A DNA stretch of 64,000 nt from Flavobacterium weaverense (GCF_003688495.1 NZ_REFH01000009.1:310001-374000), one strand, 5' to 3'. Shown: positions 9,036 through 20,522, counted from the first letter of the stretch. Program-made: numbers and translations. The notes: generated by a model not told the origin, from the letters alone.

Positions 9036-9921
9036 AAGCTAAAGTATTAATTTTTTTTACAAATAGATCTAATCGTTCTGCTAGAGAATCGTCGACTTTT
9101 ACTAAGGGTAAACGAACAACATTTTCTGAAATCCCTTGTGATAGAAAGACTTGCTTGATACCAGCTGGATTTCCTTGTTCGAAAATCATATCAATAGAAT
9201 CAGATAGAAGATATTGATATTTAAAAGCTTCATCTACCTTTCTATTAAGGCCTAAACGAATCATTTCTGAAAACTCTTTCGGAAAACCTTGTCCTATTAC
9301 TGAAATTACACCCGCTCCTCCTGCTAAAACCATTGGTAAAGCAATCATATCATCACCCGAAATTACAAGAAAATCAGATGGTTTATTTTTTAGCAACTGC
9401 ATTGCTTGCACGATATCTCCGGCCGCCTCTTTTATACCTACAACGTTCTTAAAATCATTTGCTAAACGCAATACTGTTGAAGGCAACATATTACTACCAG
9501 TTCGTCCAGGAACGTTATATAAAACAACTGGGATTGGCGAAGCTTCGGCAATCGCTTTAAAATGCTGGTAAATTCCTTCCTGTGTTGGTTTGTTGTAATA
9601 AGGTGAAACTGATAATATAGCGACAAAAGCAGACAAATCTCTAGTTTTTAGTTCTTCTATTATTTCCATAGTATTGTTCCCACCCACTCCTAAAACTAAA
9701 GGTAGTCGATTATCATTCACTTCTATAACAGTCTTAATTACTAACTCCTTTTCATTGGAAGACAAAGTAGCGTTCTCAGCAGTTGTACCCATCACAACTA
9801 AGTACTCAATTCCCCCATCGATAGAGAAATTTACAATTCTTTTTAATGCTTCTGTGTCAACAGAAAAATCCACTTTAAATGGAGTAACCAGAGCGACACC
9901 TGTTCCTATTAATGCTTGCAT
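9034..9921 (-). CDS. dapA: 4-hydroxy-tetrahydrodipicolinate synthase
   Basis: Condenses pyruvate with aspartate semialdehyde, the first committed step towards lysine and meso-diaminopimelate. The TIM-barrel family motifs are all present: GTTAE at residues 45-49, Tyr135 in LYNVPGRTG, and the Schiff-base Lys164 in VGIKEAAGD. At 295 residues it is full length. It starts 8 bp after the stop of the DUF6913 gene, so the two are probably one transcript. Confidence 0.97.
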   Translation of the reverse strand: MQALIGTGVALVTPFKVDFSVDTEALKRIVNFSIDGGIEYLVVMGTTAENATLSSNEKELVIKTVIEVNDNRLPLVLGVGGNNTMEIIEELKTRDLSAFVAILSVSPYYNKPTQEGIYQHFKAIAEASPIPVVLYNVPGRTGSNMLPSTVLRLANDFKNVVGIKEAAGDIVQAMQLLKNKPSDFLVISGDDMIALPMVLAGGAGVISVIGQGFPKEFSEMIRLGLNRKVDEAFKYQYLLSDSIDMIFEQGNPAGIKQVFLSQGISENVVRLPLVKVDDSLAERLDLFVKKINTLA

Positions 9922-9929
9922 AGTTAGCG

Positions 9930-10448
9930 TTATATTTTGTTTAATAATTTTAAATATTTAAATAATTCATCTGTAAAAACAGCTGGAGTATTAGCATCTG
10001 TTTTAATTATAAAGTGATTCAATCTCTTATCCACCGACGCAAAACCAACTTTAAATTCTGCTTGAGAATCTTTAGTTATCTGTATTAATATCGCTTTCTC
10101 AACTTCATAATAATTGATTAATAAATCAAATTTTTCTGCGATGAAATCATTTACTATTGGTTCCACAATTTGTCCCTTCCAATTTAGAGATGAATAACTG
10201 AACGAATTTCCAGTTTTCAAATTGTCTTTTCTATTATTGTCAAAGTAAATAATGGTCGTTATGCTCTCGCGCTTTATTCCATTGCTTATCAAACTATTAA
10301 TTAATTTATCAGTGTCTAAAAAATTACTTGCGTCGACTAATAATCCAACCTTAACAATTAGATTATCTGAAAAAATAGTATTCAAATCTTTCAAGTTCCG
10401 TTTTAATGTTTTTTTTACAATAAAATCCTTTATATAATTTAAAAACAT
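9930..10448 (-). CDS. DUF6913-like cytoplasmic protein of unknown function
   Basis: A 172-residue protein without a signal peptide or membrane segment. The N-terminus is basic ([19 protein letters not shown]), followed by mixed alpha/beta sequence. I recognise it as resembling the flavobacterial DUF6913 family, which is usually found directly upstream of dapA as here. No catalytic motif is visible. The 47 bp between it and the divergent 10496 gene must hold both promoters. Function unknown. Confidence 0.7.
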   Translation of the reverse strand: MFLNYIKDFIVKKTLKRNLKDLNTIFSDNLIVKVGLLVDASNFLDTDKLINSLISNGIKRESITTIIYFDNNRKDNLKTGNSFSYSSLNWKGQIVEPIVNDFIAEKFDLLINYYEVEKAILIQITKDSQAEFKVGFASVDKRLNHFIIKTDANTPAVFTDELFKYLKLLNKI

Positions 10449-10495
10449 ATTACTTTTACTTGGTTACAAAATTAATTAATTAAGTTGCATTTAAA

Positions 10496-11272
10496 ATGGT
10501 AAATCTAAAAAAGTATAATGACGTTTTTAAACTTTTTGTTATATTCTTAACATTATTAATTGTTGTTTCCTGTGGCAAACAGAACTACAACATTACAAAG
10601 ATAGAGGGTAAAAGAATTCCTATAACTGAAAAGGAAAATCAAGTCGCTCAGATTGAGAATTTTATTAAACCTTATCGCGAACATATCAACAATGATTTAG
10701 ATAGTATTTTAGCCTACTGTCCTACTACTTTAGATAAAAGTGGCCAATGGCAATCTACAATTGGAAATCTTATGGCTGATGTTTCTTTGATGCGCGGTAA
10801 TCTAGTATTTGAAACTAGAGAGAAGAAAAAAATTGATATATGCTTACTGAATAGTGGTGGAATACGCTCAATACTTCCCAAAGGAAATATAACTGCAAGA
10901 AATGCATTTGAGATTATGCCCTTTGAAAATAGTATGGTTGTAATCGCCTTAAAAGGAGAACAAATTAATGAAATGGTAGACTTTTTAATCACGGATAAAA
11001 AATCGCATCCATTATCAGGAATAACTTTCACGATTGATAAAAGTAATAAATCAAAGAATGTTTTAGTTCAGGGAAAACCGATTCAAAAAGAAACTATTTA
11101 TTATGTAGGAACAAATGATTACTTATCTGACGGAGGAGACAACATGAATTTCTTTAAAAAAGGAATTCAAAAATTTGATTTGGACTACAAATTACGAAAT
11201 ATCCTTATTGATTATTTTAAACAAGTAGATACGATTCCTGTTATAAAAGATATTAGAATTACTGTAGAATAA
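10496..11272 (+). CDS. 5'-nucleotidase C-terminal domain lipoprotein (substrate-binding half)
   Basis: Corresponds to the C-terminal, nucleotide-binding domain of UshA-type 5'-nucleotidases, without the metallophosphatase domain. Family motifs include the NSGGIR segment, GNITARNAFEIMPFEN and the YVGTNDYLSDGGDN stretch near the C-terminus. The N-terminus has a lipoprotein signal ending in VVSC (Cys26), so it should be anchored in the envelope via Sec. The matching metallophosphatase half is the next gene, 155 bp downstream on the same strand. The pair probably forms one enzyme that removes phosphate from nucleotides outside the cytoplasm. The substrate is not determined. Confidence 0.9.
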   Translation: MVNLKKYNDVFKLFVIFLTLLIVVSCGKQNYNITKIEGKRIPITEKENQVAQIENFIKPYREHINNDLDSILAYCPTTLDKSGQWQSTIGNLMADVSLMRGNLVFETREKKKIDICLLNSGGIRSILPKGNITARNAFEIMPFENSMVVIALKGEQINEMVDFLITDKKSHPLSGITFTIDKSNKSKNVLVQGKPIQKETIYYVGTNDYLSDGGDNMNFFKKGIQKFDLDYKLRNILIDYFKQVDTIPVIKDIRITVE

Positions 11273-11388
11273 GTAATTGCTATAAATAATAAAATATTCA
11301 TCGTTAATAGAAATCCTATCTGTCATAAAACAGCAAAGAAATAGCTTTTGAGTTGTAAGTATCAGCTCCATTAAGCCGGAAATAGATC

Positions 11389-11411
11389 CTAATTTTTATT
11401 ATAAGAATTAG
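11389..11411 (+). promoter_or_regulatory. Inverted repeat in the leader of the metallophosphatase gene
   Basis: CTAATT and AATTAG form the ends of a nearly perfect 23-base palindrome ending 16 bases before the ATG at 11428. It could be a weak terminator of the upstream gene or a leader hairpin. The rest of the 155-bp gap shows nothing clear. Confidence 0.3.
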
Positions 11412-11427
11412 TTTAAAAAAAATAAAA

Positions 11428-12339
11428 ATGAAAAGAAGAGAATTTATAGAAAAAACAGCTGCAGGTTCAGCATTATTGAGCCTAGGATTGTCACTAAGTA
11501 GTTTTGAAACAGTAAAAACCCAACAATTAACTATTTTACACACTAATGATGTGCATAGTTATATTGATCCATTTCCAGCGGATCACCCTAGAAACGCTAA
11601 TATGGGCGGTGTGGCTAGAAGAGCATCATTAATCGAAAAAATACGAGAAGAAAATCCAAACGTTTTACTTTTAGACGCTGGAGATATATTTCAAGGTACA
11701 CCCTACTTCAACTACTACGGAGGAGAATTAGAATTCAAATTGATGAGTATGATGAAATATGATGTTGCAACAATTGGTAACCACGATTTTGACAATGGCT
11801 TACAAGGTTTATATGCACAACTTCCGCACGCTAGCTTTGACTTTGTTTCGGCCAATTACGATTTTAAAAATACCGTAATGGACGGACATGTAAAGCCATA
11901 CAAAATTTTTAATAAAAACGGAATTAAGGTTGGGGTTTTTGGATTAGGAGTTGAGCTGCAAGGTCTAGTAGATAAAAAGATGTATGGAGAAACAGTTTAC
12001 AATGATCCTGTTGAAACAACTCAAGACATGGTCAGGATTTTGAAACAAGAGCAAAAATGTGATTTAGTAATTTGCCTATCTCATATAGGATATAATTATA
12101 GAAATGAACCAGAGAAAATCTGTGACTTGAAATTAGCAACTTTAACTAAGGATATAGATATGATTCTAGGAGGTCACACGCACACTTTTCTCGATAAACC
12201 TACAGTTGTTAAAAACTTGGACGGAAAAGATGTTTTAGTGAATCAGGTAGGATGCTACGGTATAAATCTTGGAAGAATAGATGTGTTTTTTGACTCTGAT
12301 AAAAATAAAATTCACGATGGAAGATCAATTGTTGTTTAG
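11428..12339 (+). CDS. Metallophosphatase, N-terminal half of a split 5'-nucleotidase, Tat signal
   Basis: A calcineurin-like phosphoesterase of 303 residues that supplies the dinuclear metal centre of 5'-nucleotidase. Metal-binding motifs appear in order: HTNDVHS (D-x-H), LLDAGDIFQGTP (GD), IGNHDFD (GNHD), LSHIGY and GGHTHTF. The N-terminus is MKRREFIEKTAAGSALLSLG, which looks like a twin-arginine signal peptide. No C-terminal nucleotide-binding domain follows; that domain is encoded upstream at 10496-11272. The gene overlaps the convergent gene at 12325 by 15 bp. Confidence 0.92.
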   Translation: MKRREFIEKTAAGSALLSLGLSLSSFETVKTQQLTILHTNDVHSYIDPFPADHPRNANMGGVARRASLIEKIREENPNVLLLDAGDIFQGTPYFNYYGGELEFKLMSMMKYDVATIGNHDFDNGLQGLYAQLPHASFDFVSANYDFKNTVMDGHVKPYKIFNKNGIKVGVFGLGVELQGLVDKKMYGETVYNDPVETTQDMVRILKQEQKCDLVICLSHIGYNYRNEPEKICDLKLATLTKDIDMILGGHTHTFLDKPTVVKNLDGKDVLVNQVGCYGINLGRIDVFFDSDKNKIHDGRSIVV

Positions 12340-13038
12340 CACAATTCCTTTAACAGGTTTAGTTTCTACATCAATTACAAATCTATAAAAAGTGTAATAA
12401 ACACCAGCGTTTAGTAGCATCGCCAAAGGTCTAAAGGCAATTGGCGCCATATTTAGCAGATAGTATTTTTCAATAAATACAATAAAGTATTGCATTACTG
12501 ACAGCAAACCAAATATAAATAACCACGAATTTGTCTTGTTATAATTCATAACGTAAGCCGACAAAGTGAGTCCACCTATTACTGAAATCAACAAGTTCTG
12601 GAAAATTAAAATAACATAACTGCTAGTATTGATTTCTGTAGTAATCAGTAATAAGTACGAGAAAATAAATAAAAATGGAGTCATAGCGATCAAAACAGGT
12701 ACATAATCTGTAAGTTTTATTAATCGCGCTACGTAATAAATTATTAGCAGCCGATGACCTAAGAAAACCAACAATCCTATAAACAACAAATTTTCTACTT
12801 TTGATATAAAAAACAAATTTGTGACTAAGGATAAACTCAGGACTACAAAAAACAATTTTGTTCTTTCCGTAGATGCGTTCCAATAAAGTGCCATTATACC
12901 AATCGATAATAAGGGCTTAAATATAAATAATAGCAAATGATCTAGAAGTATTTCTGATGTAATCTCAATAATAACGGTAACAAAAAAGAATGCAGTTAGC
13001 CATCGACCAACATAATTTTCATATTTAAGTGTTAGCAT
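12325..13038 (-). CDS. Lysoplasmalogenase-like (YhhN) membrane protein
   Basis: A 237-residue integral membrane protein with about seven or eight hydrophobic helices. The overall layout resembles the YhhN/TMEM86 lysoplasmalogenase family, which hydrolyses the vinyl-ether bond of lysoplasmalogens. The match is weaker than for the second YhhN-like gene at 34031-34714. The family identity rests on helix number, length and scattered polar residues such as the SIGIMALYW and RPLAMLLNAGVYY segments. Its 3' end overlaps the convergent metallophosphatase gene by 15 bp. Confidence 0.55.
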   Translation of the reverse strand: MLTLKYENYVGRWLTAFFFVTVIIEITSEILLDHLLLFIFKPLLSIGIMALYWNASTERTKLFFVVLSLSLVTNLFFISKVENLLFIGLLVFLGHRLLIIYYVARLIKLTDYVPVLIAMTPFLFIFSYLLLITTEINTSSYVILIFQNLLISVIGGLTLSAYVMNYNKTNSWLFIFGLLSVMQYFIVFIEKYYLLNMAPIAFRPLAMLLNAGVYYTFYRFVIDVETKPVKGIVLNNN

Positions 13039-13132
13039 AATTTTTATCTTTTAATTACTTAAATAGATTTACATTGAGAGTGACAAACTTCATTTTACAC
13101 AAGAAAAATAATAAATCGCAATTAAAATTTCC

Positions 13133-15186
<2,054 letters not shown>

Positions 15187-15207
15187 AAAAAGTAATAACA
15201 ATAAATT

Positions 15208-15681
15208 TTACGATTCAATAATTGAATTTATTTGGTTGTATAAAAGACCATCGCTTAAAAAGGCACCTTGCTGAATTAATGCAAATATCGAAGTATTGCG
15301 CTCTTCTGTAAATTCCTTTTTACCAACTTTCATTTCGATTGTATCAGTAAACATATTATCGCTTAACCATTGTAATCCTTCTCTAGAAAGAAAATCAGTT
15401 TCTGGAACTAAAGATTTCAAAACAATTGAATGAACGTAAGTTTCAAAACAATGAAAGAGAAAAATATGATTTTTAGAAAAGTGCTCTAAAAATTCCGCTT
15501 TTCCTAGGACTCCTTCCCATACTAAATCAGAGAATACATCTAGCTCTTGCTCAGCAACTTCAGGCTTCTCTCTTTTTATGGTATCCCATTCTGCTTTGTC
15601 AATCGTTTGAGTAGCCAGAAATGTGCTGAATTCCTGATGTAGCTCTTCAAACTGCTCCTTAGTTAATCTTGAATATTTCAT
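15208..15681 (-). CDS. DUF6495 family protein of unknown function
   Basis: A 157-residue soluble protein, mostly helical and acidic, with no signal peptide. The start is set at the ATG at 15679-15681 (MKYSRLTKEQFEELHQEF). A possible TTG start 36 bp upstream would add an unrelated basic leader. I recognise it as resembling the flavobacterial DUF6495 family; its function is unknown. It has a strong terminator directly after it. Confidence 0.75.
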   Translation of the reverse strand: MKYSRLTKEQFEELHQEFSTFLATQTIDKAEWDTIKREKPEVAEQELDVFSDLVWEGVLGKAEFLEHFSKNHIFLFHCFETYVHSIVLKSLVPETDFLSREGLQWLSDNMFTDTIEMKVGKKEFTEERNTSIFALIQQGAFLSDGLLYNQINSIIES

Positions 15682-15760
15682 AATAGTAAATTTTGCAGCT
15701 AACGCGCTAAAGCGCAAAGCAATTTTTTATGACTTGTGATTATATTTTCATTTTTATGTT

Positions 15761-15783
15761 ATTGCTTCATCCCTCGCAATGAC
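15761..15783. repeat. Dispersed CATTGCGAGG-type repeat, copy 1
   Basis: The 23-base stretch matches 57643-57665 in all but two positions. The complement starts GTCATTGCGAGG and ends AAGCAAT, the form of a short palindromic repeat that I recall from many bacterial genomes. It lies between rplI and the DUF6495 gene. Confidence 0.7.
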
Positions 15784-15790
15784 CTTAAAC

Positions 15791-15819
15791 AAAAAAAATC
15801 CCGACTCACATCGGGATTT
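15791..15819 (-). terminator. Intrinsic terminator of the rpsF-rpsR-rplI operon
   Basis: On the minus strand AAATCCCGA and TCGGGATTT form a nine-pair stem with a six-base loop, followed by a T8 tract. It starts about 20 bp past the rplI stop. Confidence 0.93.
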
Positions 15820-15838
15820 AGATCTATTTAGATAGAAA

Positions 15839-16282
15839 TTATGCGTTTTCAGCAACGATTTCATAATCTAATTCAACGATAACATCTCTGTGTAAACGAA
15901 CGCTAGCAGTATATTTACCAGTACGTTTAACAATTCCGCTAGTGATGAATTTTCTTTCGATTGTTTGTCCACCTTTAGCTAAAGCTTCAGCGATATCAAT
16001 ATTCGTGATTGAACCGAATAATTTTTCACCACCTGCTTTTGCAAAGATTTTAATTTCGATAGCTTTTAAAGCTTCTGCTAATGCTTTTGCATCTGCAACT
16101 ACTTTAGCTTCTTTGTGTGCTCTTTGTTTTAGGTTTTCAGCTAATACTTTCTTTGCAGAAGAAGTAGCTAAGTGTGCTTGACCAGTTGGGATCAAAAAGT
16201 TACGACCGTAACCATTTTTTACCGTAACGATATCATCTTTAAATCCTAAATTTTGAACATCTTGTCTTAAAATAAGTTCCAT
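15839..16282 (-). CDS. rplI: 50S ribosomal protein L9
   Basis: A two-domain ribosomal protein that binds 23S rRNA. The N-terminal domain MELILRQDVQNLGFKDDIVTVKNGYGRNFLIP is diagnostic. A charged connecting helix follows at residues 40-75, then the C-terminal domain. At 147 residues it is full length. It is the last gene of rpsF-rpsR-rplI. Confidence 0.98.
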   Translation of the reverse strand: MELILRQDVQNLGFKDDIVTVKNGYGRNFLIPTGQAHLATSSAKKVLAENLKQRAHKEAKVVADAKALAEALKAIEIKIFAKAGGEKLFGSITNIDIAEALAKGGQTIERKFITSGIVKRTGKYTASVRLHRDVIVELDYEIVAENA

Positions 16283-16348
16283 GTTGTTGTCCTTGTATTA
16301 TAGAAGTTAGGTTTCATATTTCAGAAAACCAACAAACTTTGTTAAATA

Positions 16349-16645
16349 TTATTTTAGTAAATCCGCCACGTATGGCATTAAAGCTAAGTGACGTGCTCTT
16401 TTCACAGCAACTGAAACTTTTCTTTGGTATTTTAATGAAGTTCCTGTTAAACGACGAGGAAGAATTTTCCCTTGTTCGTTTACGAATTTCAATAAGAAAT
16501 CAGCATCTTTATAATCAATATATTTGATACCTGATTTTTTGAAACGACAATACTTTTTTTGTTTATTTGTCTCTATGTTTAAAGGCGTAAGATATCTGAT
16601 ATCTCCGTCTTTTTTTCCTGAAGCCGATTGTTGTAGTGTAGCCAT
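16349..16645 (-). CDS. rpsR: 30S ribosomal protein S18
   Basis: Binds 16S rRNA together with S6 on the platform of the small subunit. The family core is clear: [19 protein letters not shown], then [17 protein letters not shown] and [14 protein letters not shown]. The 98 residues include a short N-terminal extension common in this phylum. It starts 2 bp after rpsF. Confidence 0.98.
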   Translation of the reverse strand: MATLQQSASGKKDGDIRYLTPLNIETNKQKKYCRFKKSGIKYIDYKDADFLLKFVNEQGKILPRRLTGTSLKYQRKVSVAVKRARHLALMPYVADLLK

Positions 16646-16647
16646 GA

Positions 16648-16989
16648 TTATGCTTTTGTTGCTTTTAATTTAGTTCTTCTTCTCTCAGCCCAAGAAATTG
16701 CGTGTTTATCTAAACTTACAGTTAAGAAACGCATAATTCTCTCGTCACGTCTAAATTCAGTTTCAAAAGCAATAAGAACTTCTCCAGATACTTTGAATTC
16801 GAATAAATGGTAAAAACCAGATTTTTTGTTTTGAATTTCGTAAGCCATTTTTTTAAGGCCCCAATCTTCTTTAGACACCATTTCTGCTCCTCTACTAGTA
16901 AGAAAATCTTCAAATTTGCTTACTGTTTCCTTTACCTGTGTGTCAGATAAAACGGGATTTAAAATGAAAACAGTTTCATAATGATTCAT
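16648..16989 (-). CDS. rpsF: 30S ribosomal protein S6
   Basis: Pairs with S18 on the ribosomal platform. The start is put at the ATG at 16987-16989 ([16 protein letters not shown]), the usual S6 N-terminus. The 14 codons upstream would overlap the promoter at 17019-17048. The protein is 113 residues with the standard [21 protein letters not shown] core. Confidence 0.97.
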   Translation of the reverse strand: MNHYETVFILNPVLSDTQVKETVSKFEDFLTSRGAEMVSKEDWGLKKMAYEIQNKKSGFYHLFEFKVSGEVLIAFETEFRRDERIMRFLTVSLDKHAISWAERRRTKLKATKA

Positions 16990-17018
16990 AAAAAATGTAT
17001 TTAATGTTAATTTGGGTG

Positions 17019-17048
17019 CAAAAGTAAACATTAATTCTGAACAAACAA
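17019..17048 (-). promoter_or_regulatory. Promoter of rpsF-rpsR-rplI
   Basis: On the minus strand TTG at 17048-17046 is followed by 19 bases and TACTTTTG at 17026-17019. The leader is about 25 bases. I see no obvious S6:S18-binding leader structure. Confidence 0.72.
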
Positions 17049-17155
17049 CACTAAACTCCTTTTATTCGACGAATGACAAAAAAAAAAGCCATTAAGTAGT
17101 TTTTTTTCAAATAAAAAAAGTATGTTTACGTAGCCAAATCTAAATTCTTTTATTT

Positions 17156-17851
17156 ATGAAACTCAACTGTGTTGTCGTGGATGATAGTTCTATCCAGAGA
17201 ATGATAATTGCTAAATTAGTCAATAATCATCAAAATTTGAACTTAATAGGAGATTTTTCCAATGCCATTGAAGCTAAAAGTTGCATGTCTTTGCATAATG
17301 TAGATTTAATTTTTCTTGACATTGAAATGCCTGTTATTAATGGATTTGATTTCCTTGATGGATTAAAAATAAAACCACAAATTATTTTTATTACATCAAA
17401 GGCGGAATATGCTATGAAAGCTTTTGATTATGATGCTACGGATTATCTTCAAAAACCAATAGCAATTGATCGTTTTAATGCTTCTGTTAAAAGAGCAATC
17501 GACTTTCATTTATTAAAGAAAGATAGTAAAGAGGAAGAAGGCGAGCATATCTTTATCAAGAGTAATTTAAAGAAATTGAAAATCTTTACTTCTAAAATAA
17601 AATGGATTGAGGCTTTTGGTGACTATGTAAGAGTGGTTACAGAGGATGATAGTAATCTAGTACTATCAACTATGAAGTCTTTTGAAAATGATTTGTCAAA
17701 AGAGAAATTTGTTAGAGTACACAAGTCGTACATTATAAATATTGATAAGGTAGAACGTTTTAACAGTAAATATGCTGAAATTGGAATGACTAAAATTCCA
17801 TTGAGCCGACATAAAAAAGAAGACTTAGTTAAGGCACTAGCGTTTTCATAA
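17156..17851 (+). CDS. LytTR-family response regulator
   Basis: A DNA-binding two-component regulator of 231 residues. The receiver domain has acidic residues in VVDDSSIQ (9-10), phospho-acceptor Asp55 in FLDIEMP, and a conserved Lys in ITSKAEYA. The C-terminal LytTR domain (about 130-228) has WIEAFGDYVRVVTEDD and the FVRVHKSYIINIDKV segment typical of the family. No histidine kinase is adjacent, so it is an orphan here. It is followed by a long convergent terminator. Confidence 0.95.
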   Translation: MKLNCVVVDDSSIQRMIIAKLVNNHQNLNLIGDFSNAIEAKSCMSLHNVDLIFLDIEMPVINGFDFLDGLKIKPQIIFITSKAEYAMKAFDYDATDYLQKPIAIDRFNASVKRAIDFHLLKKDSKEEEGEHIFIKSNLKKLKIFTSKIKWIEAFGDYVRVVTEDDSNLVLSTMKSFENDLSKEKFVRVHKSYIINIDKVERFNSKYAEIGMTKIPLSRHKKEDLVKALAFS

Positions 17852-17897
17852 ATACTTTTCTTTAGTAAAATATAATTAGAGCTTGGCGCTTTATAAG

Positions 17898-17946
17898 AAT
17901 TCCTATCTATCCACTACTTTTAAAATTAGTGGATAAATAGGAATTT
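17898..17946. terminator. Convergent terminator between LytTR regulator and priA
   Basis: A 19-base arm starting AATTCCTAT pairs with its complement ending ATAGGAATT, with one mismatch and a loop of about ten bases. It lies between converging genes and can serve both strands. Confidence 0.8.
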
Positions 17947-17996
17947 CAATTTTTAAGTCATTTGTTTTTCGAACAAATACACCTTATAGATTACCA

Positions 17997-20447
17997 TTAA
18001 TAAAAATCAACATTGAGAGTTACTTTTATCGATCTAAAATGAGCTACAGCTTCAAAACTATTTAGCATTTTTTGAATAGCTTCTTTCGTATTTCCTATAT
18101 GTACATTTTGAGGAATTTTAATAATGATGGTACGAATGTATTCATTCCTAATTCTACTTATAAGTGGCTCTTCAGGACCTAATACTGGTATTTGCAAGTT
18201 CTGACTCATTACTTGATACAGCCACATCGAACCACTTTTCAACTTATCGTAATCGCGTTGCTTCAATGTTATCTTTATAATTCTGAAATAGGGAGGATAT
18301 TTATAAATTTGCCTATCATACAATTGCTCGTTGTACATGCCTAAATAGTCATTATTAGTAACTTGTTGTATTGTATTATGATTAGGATTATACGTTTGAA
18401 TAATCACTTTTCCTTGTTTCTCAGATCTTCCTGCTCTTCCAGCAACCTGAGTCAACATTTGGAAACTTCTCTCAAAAGCTCTAAAATCAGGATGATACAA
18501 CATATTGTCAGCATTCATAACACCAACTAAACTTACGTTATCAAAATCTAATCCTTTTGCCAACATTTGAGTTCCTACTAATATGTCAATTTCTCTATTT
18601 TTAAAACTATCAATTATTTTTTCGAAACCAAATTTCCCTCGAGTTGTATCTTGATCCATCCTTCCTATTTTCGAACTTGGAAAAATACTTACTAATTCTT
18701 GCTCAATCTGCTCAGTTCCAAATCCCTTTGTCGTTAAATCAACACTCGAGCAGGCGTGACAATTAGTTGGCTTTGCCATACTGTAGCCACAATAGTGACA
18801 GCGTAACTGATTTTTATGTTTATGATACGTCAAACTTACATCGCATTGCTGACATTGAGGCACGTGTCCGCAAGTGAGACATTCTATTATAGGAGAATAA
18901 CCTCTTCTATTTTGAAACAAAATAACTTGCTCTCCTAAGGATAACGCGCTTGTAATTTCGGCTATCATAATATCACTGAAATGTCCTGTCATCTTTTTTC
19001 GAAAGTATTTATCTTTCAAATCTACAAGCTCAATTGCAGGCATCATTACATTTCCATATCGCTTGGTAATTTCAACTAAACCAAATTTATCTGATTTAGC
19101 ATTAAAATAGGTTTCAATACATGGTGTGGCAGATCCTAGTAAAACTTTCGATTTATGAGAATACGCTAAAACTATTGCTGCATCACGGGCATGATATCTT
19201 GGTGCAGGATCAGCTTGTTTGAATGTTTGCTCATGTTCTTCATCAACAATGATTAGTCCAAGACTATTAAAAGGTAAAAACAAAGCAGACCTTGCCCCTA
19301 TTACTACTTGCGCTTTTTCAGAGTTTTGCAGCACTTGGTTCCAAACTTCTATGCGTTCATTATTATTATATTTCGAATGAAAAACAGCTACTTTATTTCC
19401 AAAATAAGCACTTAAACGTCCAACTAATTGTGTCGTCAAAGCGATCTCAGGCAATAAATATAAAATTTGCTTTCCTGTCGCAAGATGCTCTTCAATAAGC
19501 TTTATGTAGATTTCGGTTTTCCCGCTGGATGTAACGCCATGAAGCAAGCAAACTTCCTTACTATCAAAATTATCTTTAATTGCAACAAATGCTTCGTTCT
19601 GCGCTTCACTTAATTTCAATTCTTTCTTGAGAAAGTTACCGTCAAAATTTATGCGATCTTCTTGCAGTAAATAATCTTCAAAAATCTCTTTCTCAATTAA
19701 AGCTTTTACAATCGCTGATGAAGAATTTGCTTCTTCAATCAACTTTTTAACTGTTATAGGTTTTTTTTCTGTCGCGCTTAACTGAAAGTAGCGCATAACA
19801 ATTTCCTTTTGTTTGGCAGCACTTTTTAAGATTTCTAATAATTCACTTAGACCTTGATTCGAATTATACTTTTCGTGCAAACGAACGTATCGAACTAACT
19901 TTGGTTTGTAAGTCTCTTGAATTTCCTCTTGTAGAACTAAAATGTTTTTATCAATTAATTTCTGGATAACAGGAAATATATTTTTCTTGTTTAAGATGGC
20001 AATAATATCTTGAACCTTTAAAGAACTTTGCTGTTGGAGTGCTTCGTAAACGAGAAACTCTTCATCACTAAGAAGAGAAGAATCTACAAAAATATCAGTT
20101 TTTTGAGAAATTAAAGTTTCACTTTCTAATAAAAGTGCACTAGGCATAGCTCCTCTATAAACATCGCCTATGGCGCACATATAGTAAGAAGCAATCCATT
20201 GCCAATGGGCAATTTGTATTAATGTGACAATAGGATTTTCATCTAAGATTTGATGAATTTCTTTAGCCTCGTATAAAGTGGGTTGATTTCGATGAATTTC
20301 TATTACTAATGCAGTATAAATTTTACTTTTGCCAAAAGGCACTGCAACTCGCATTCCTGGTTTTATATAAAAAAACTCAGCTTCAGATATACTATATGTA
20401 AATGTTTTGGCTAAGGAAAGCGGTAAAATTACTTCGACGAAATACAT
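17997..20447 (-). CDS. priA: Primosomal helicase PriA
   Basis: Restarts stalled replication forks by unwinding and loading the replicative helicase. The N-terminal DNA-binding region spans residues 1-110. Helicase motifs follow: Walker A in GVTSSGKTEIY, DEEH box in IIVDEEHEQTFK, and GSATPCIET. The zinc-binding region has eight cysteines (CLTCGHVPQCQQCD and CHYCGY/CHAC). Motif VI lies near QVAGRAGRSEK. The length of 816 residues is normal. Confidence 0.98.
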   Translation of the reverse strand: MYFVEVILPLSLAKTFTYSISEAEFFYIKPGMRVAVPFGKSKIYTALVIEIHRNQPTLYEAKEIHQILDENPIVTLIQIAHWQWIASYYMCAIGDVYRGAMPSALLLESETLISQKTDIFVDSSLLSDEEFLVYEALQQQSSLKVQDIIAILNKKNIFPVIQKLIDKNILVLQEEIQETYKPKLVRYVRLHEKYNSNQGLSELLEILKSAAKQKEIVMRYFQLSATEKKPITVKKLIEEANSSSAIVKALIEKEIFEDYLLQEDRINFDGNFLKKELKLSEAQNEAFVAIKDNFDSKEVCLLHGVTSSGKTEIYIKLIEEHLATGKQILYLLPEIALTTQLVGRLSAYFGNKVAVFHSKYNNNERIEVWNQVLQNSEKAQVVIGARSALFLPFNSLGLIIVDEEHEQTFKQADPAPRYHARDAAIVLAYSHKSKVLLGSATPCIETYFNAKSDKFGLVEITKRYGNVMMPAIELVDLKDKYFRKKMTGHFSDIMIAEITSALSLGEQVILFQNRRGYSPIIECLTCGHVPQCQQCDVSLTYHKHKNQLRCHYCGYSMAKPTNCHACSSVDLTTKGFGTEQIEQELVSIFPSSKIGRMDQDTTRGKFGFEKIIDSFKNREIDILVGTQMLAKGLDFDNVSLVGVMNADNMLYHPDFRAFERSFQMLTQVAGRAGRSEKQGKVIIQTYNPNHNTIQQVTNNDYLGMYNEQLYDRQIYKYPPYFRIIKITLKQRDYDKLKSGSMWLYQVMSQNLQIPVLGPEEPLISRIRNEYIRTIIIKIPQNVHIGNTKEAIQKMLNSFEAVAHFRSIKVTLNVDFY

Positions 20448-20456
20448 CTTAAATTA

Positions 20457-20516
20457 ATTATGAGTTATGAATTGAGTTATGATTTGGATCTTTACTCTGA
20501 ACTCATAACTCACAAT
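20457..20516. repeat. Degenerate period-7 repeat with inverted arms
   Basis: Units of the form GTTATGA recur at seven-base steps and then continue on the opposite strand (ATTGTGA GTTATGA GTTCAGA GTAAAGA read from 20516 downwards). The arms GAGTTATGA and TCATAACTC could form a hairpin. It fills the gap between priA and the DUF2147 gene. Confidence 0.65.
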
Positions 20517-20522
20517 TTACTA

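Noticed and set aside
16349..17031. Extra frames opposite or within the ribosomal protein genes
   Set aside because: They are fully covered by rpsR and rpsF, which are unmistakable.
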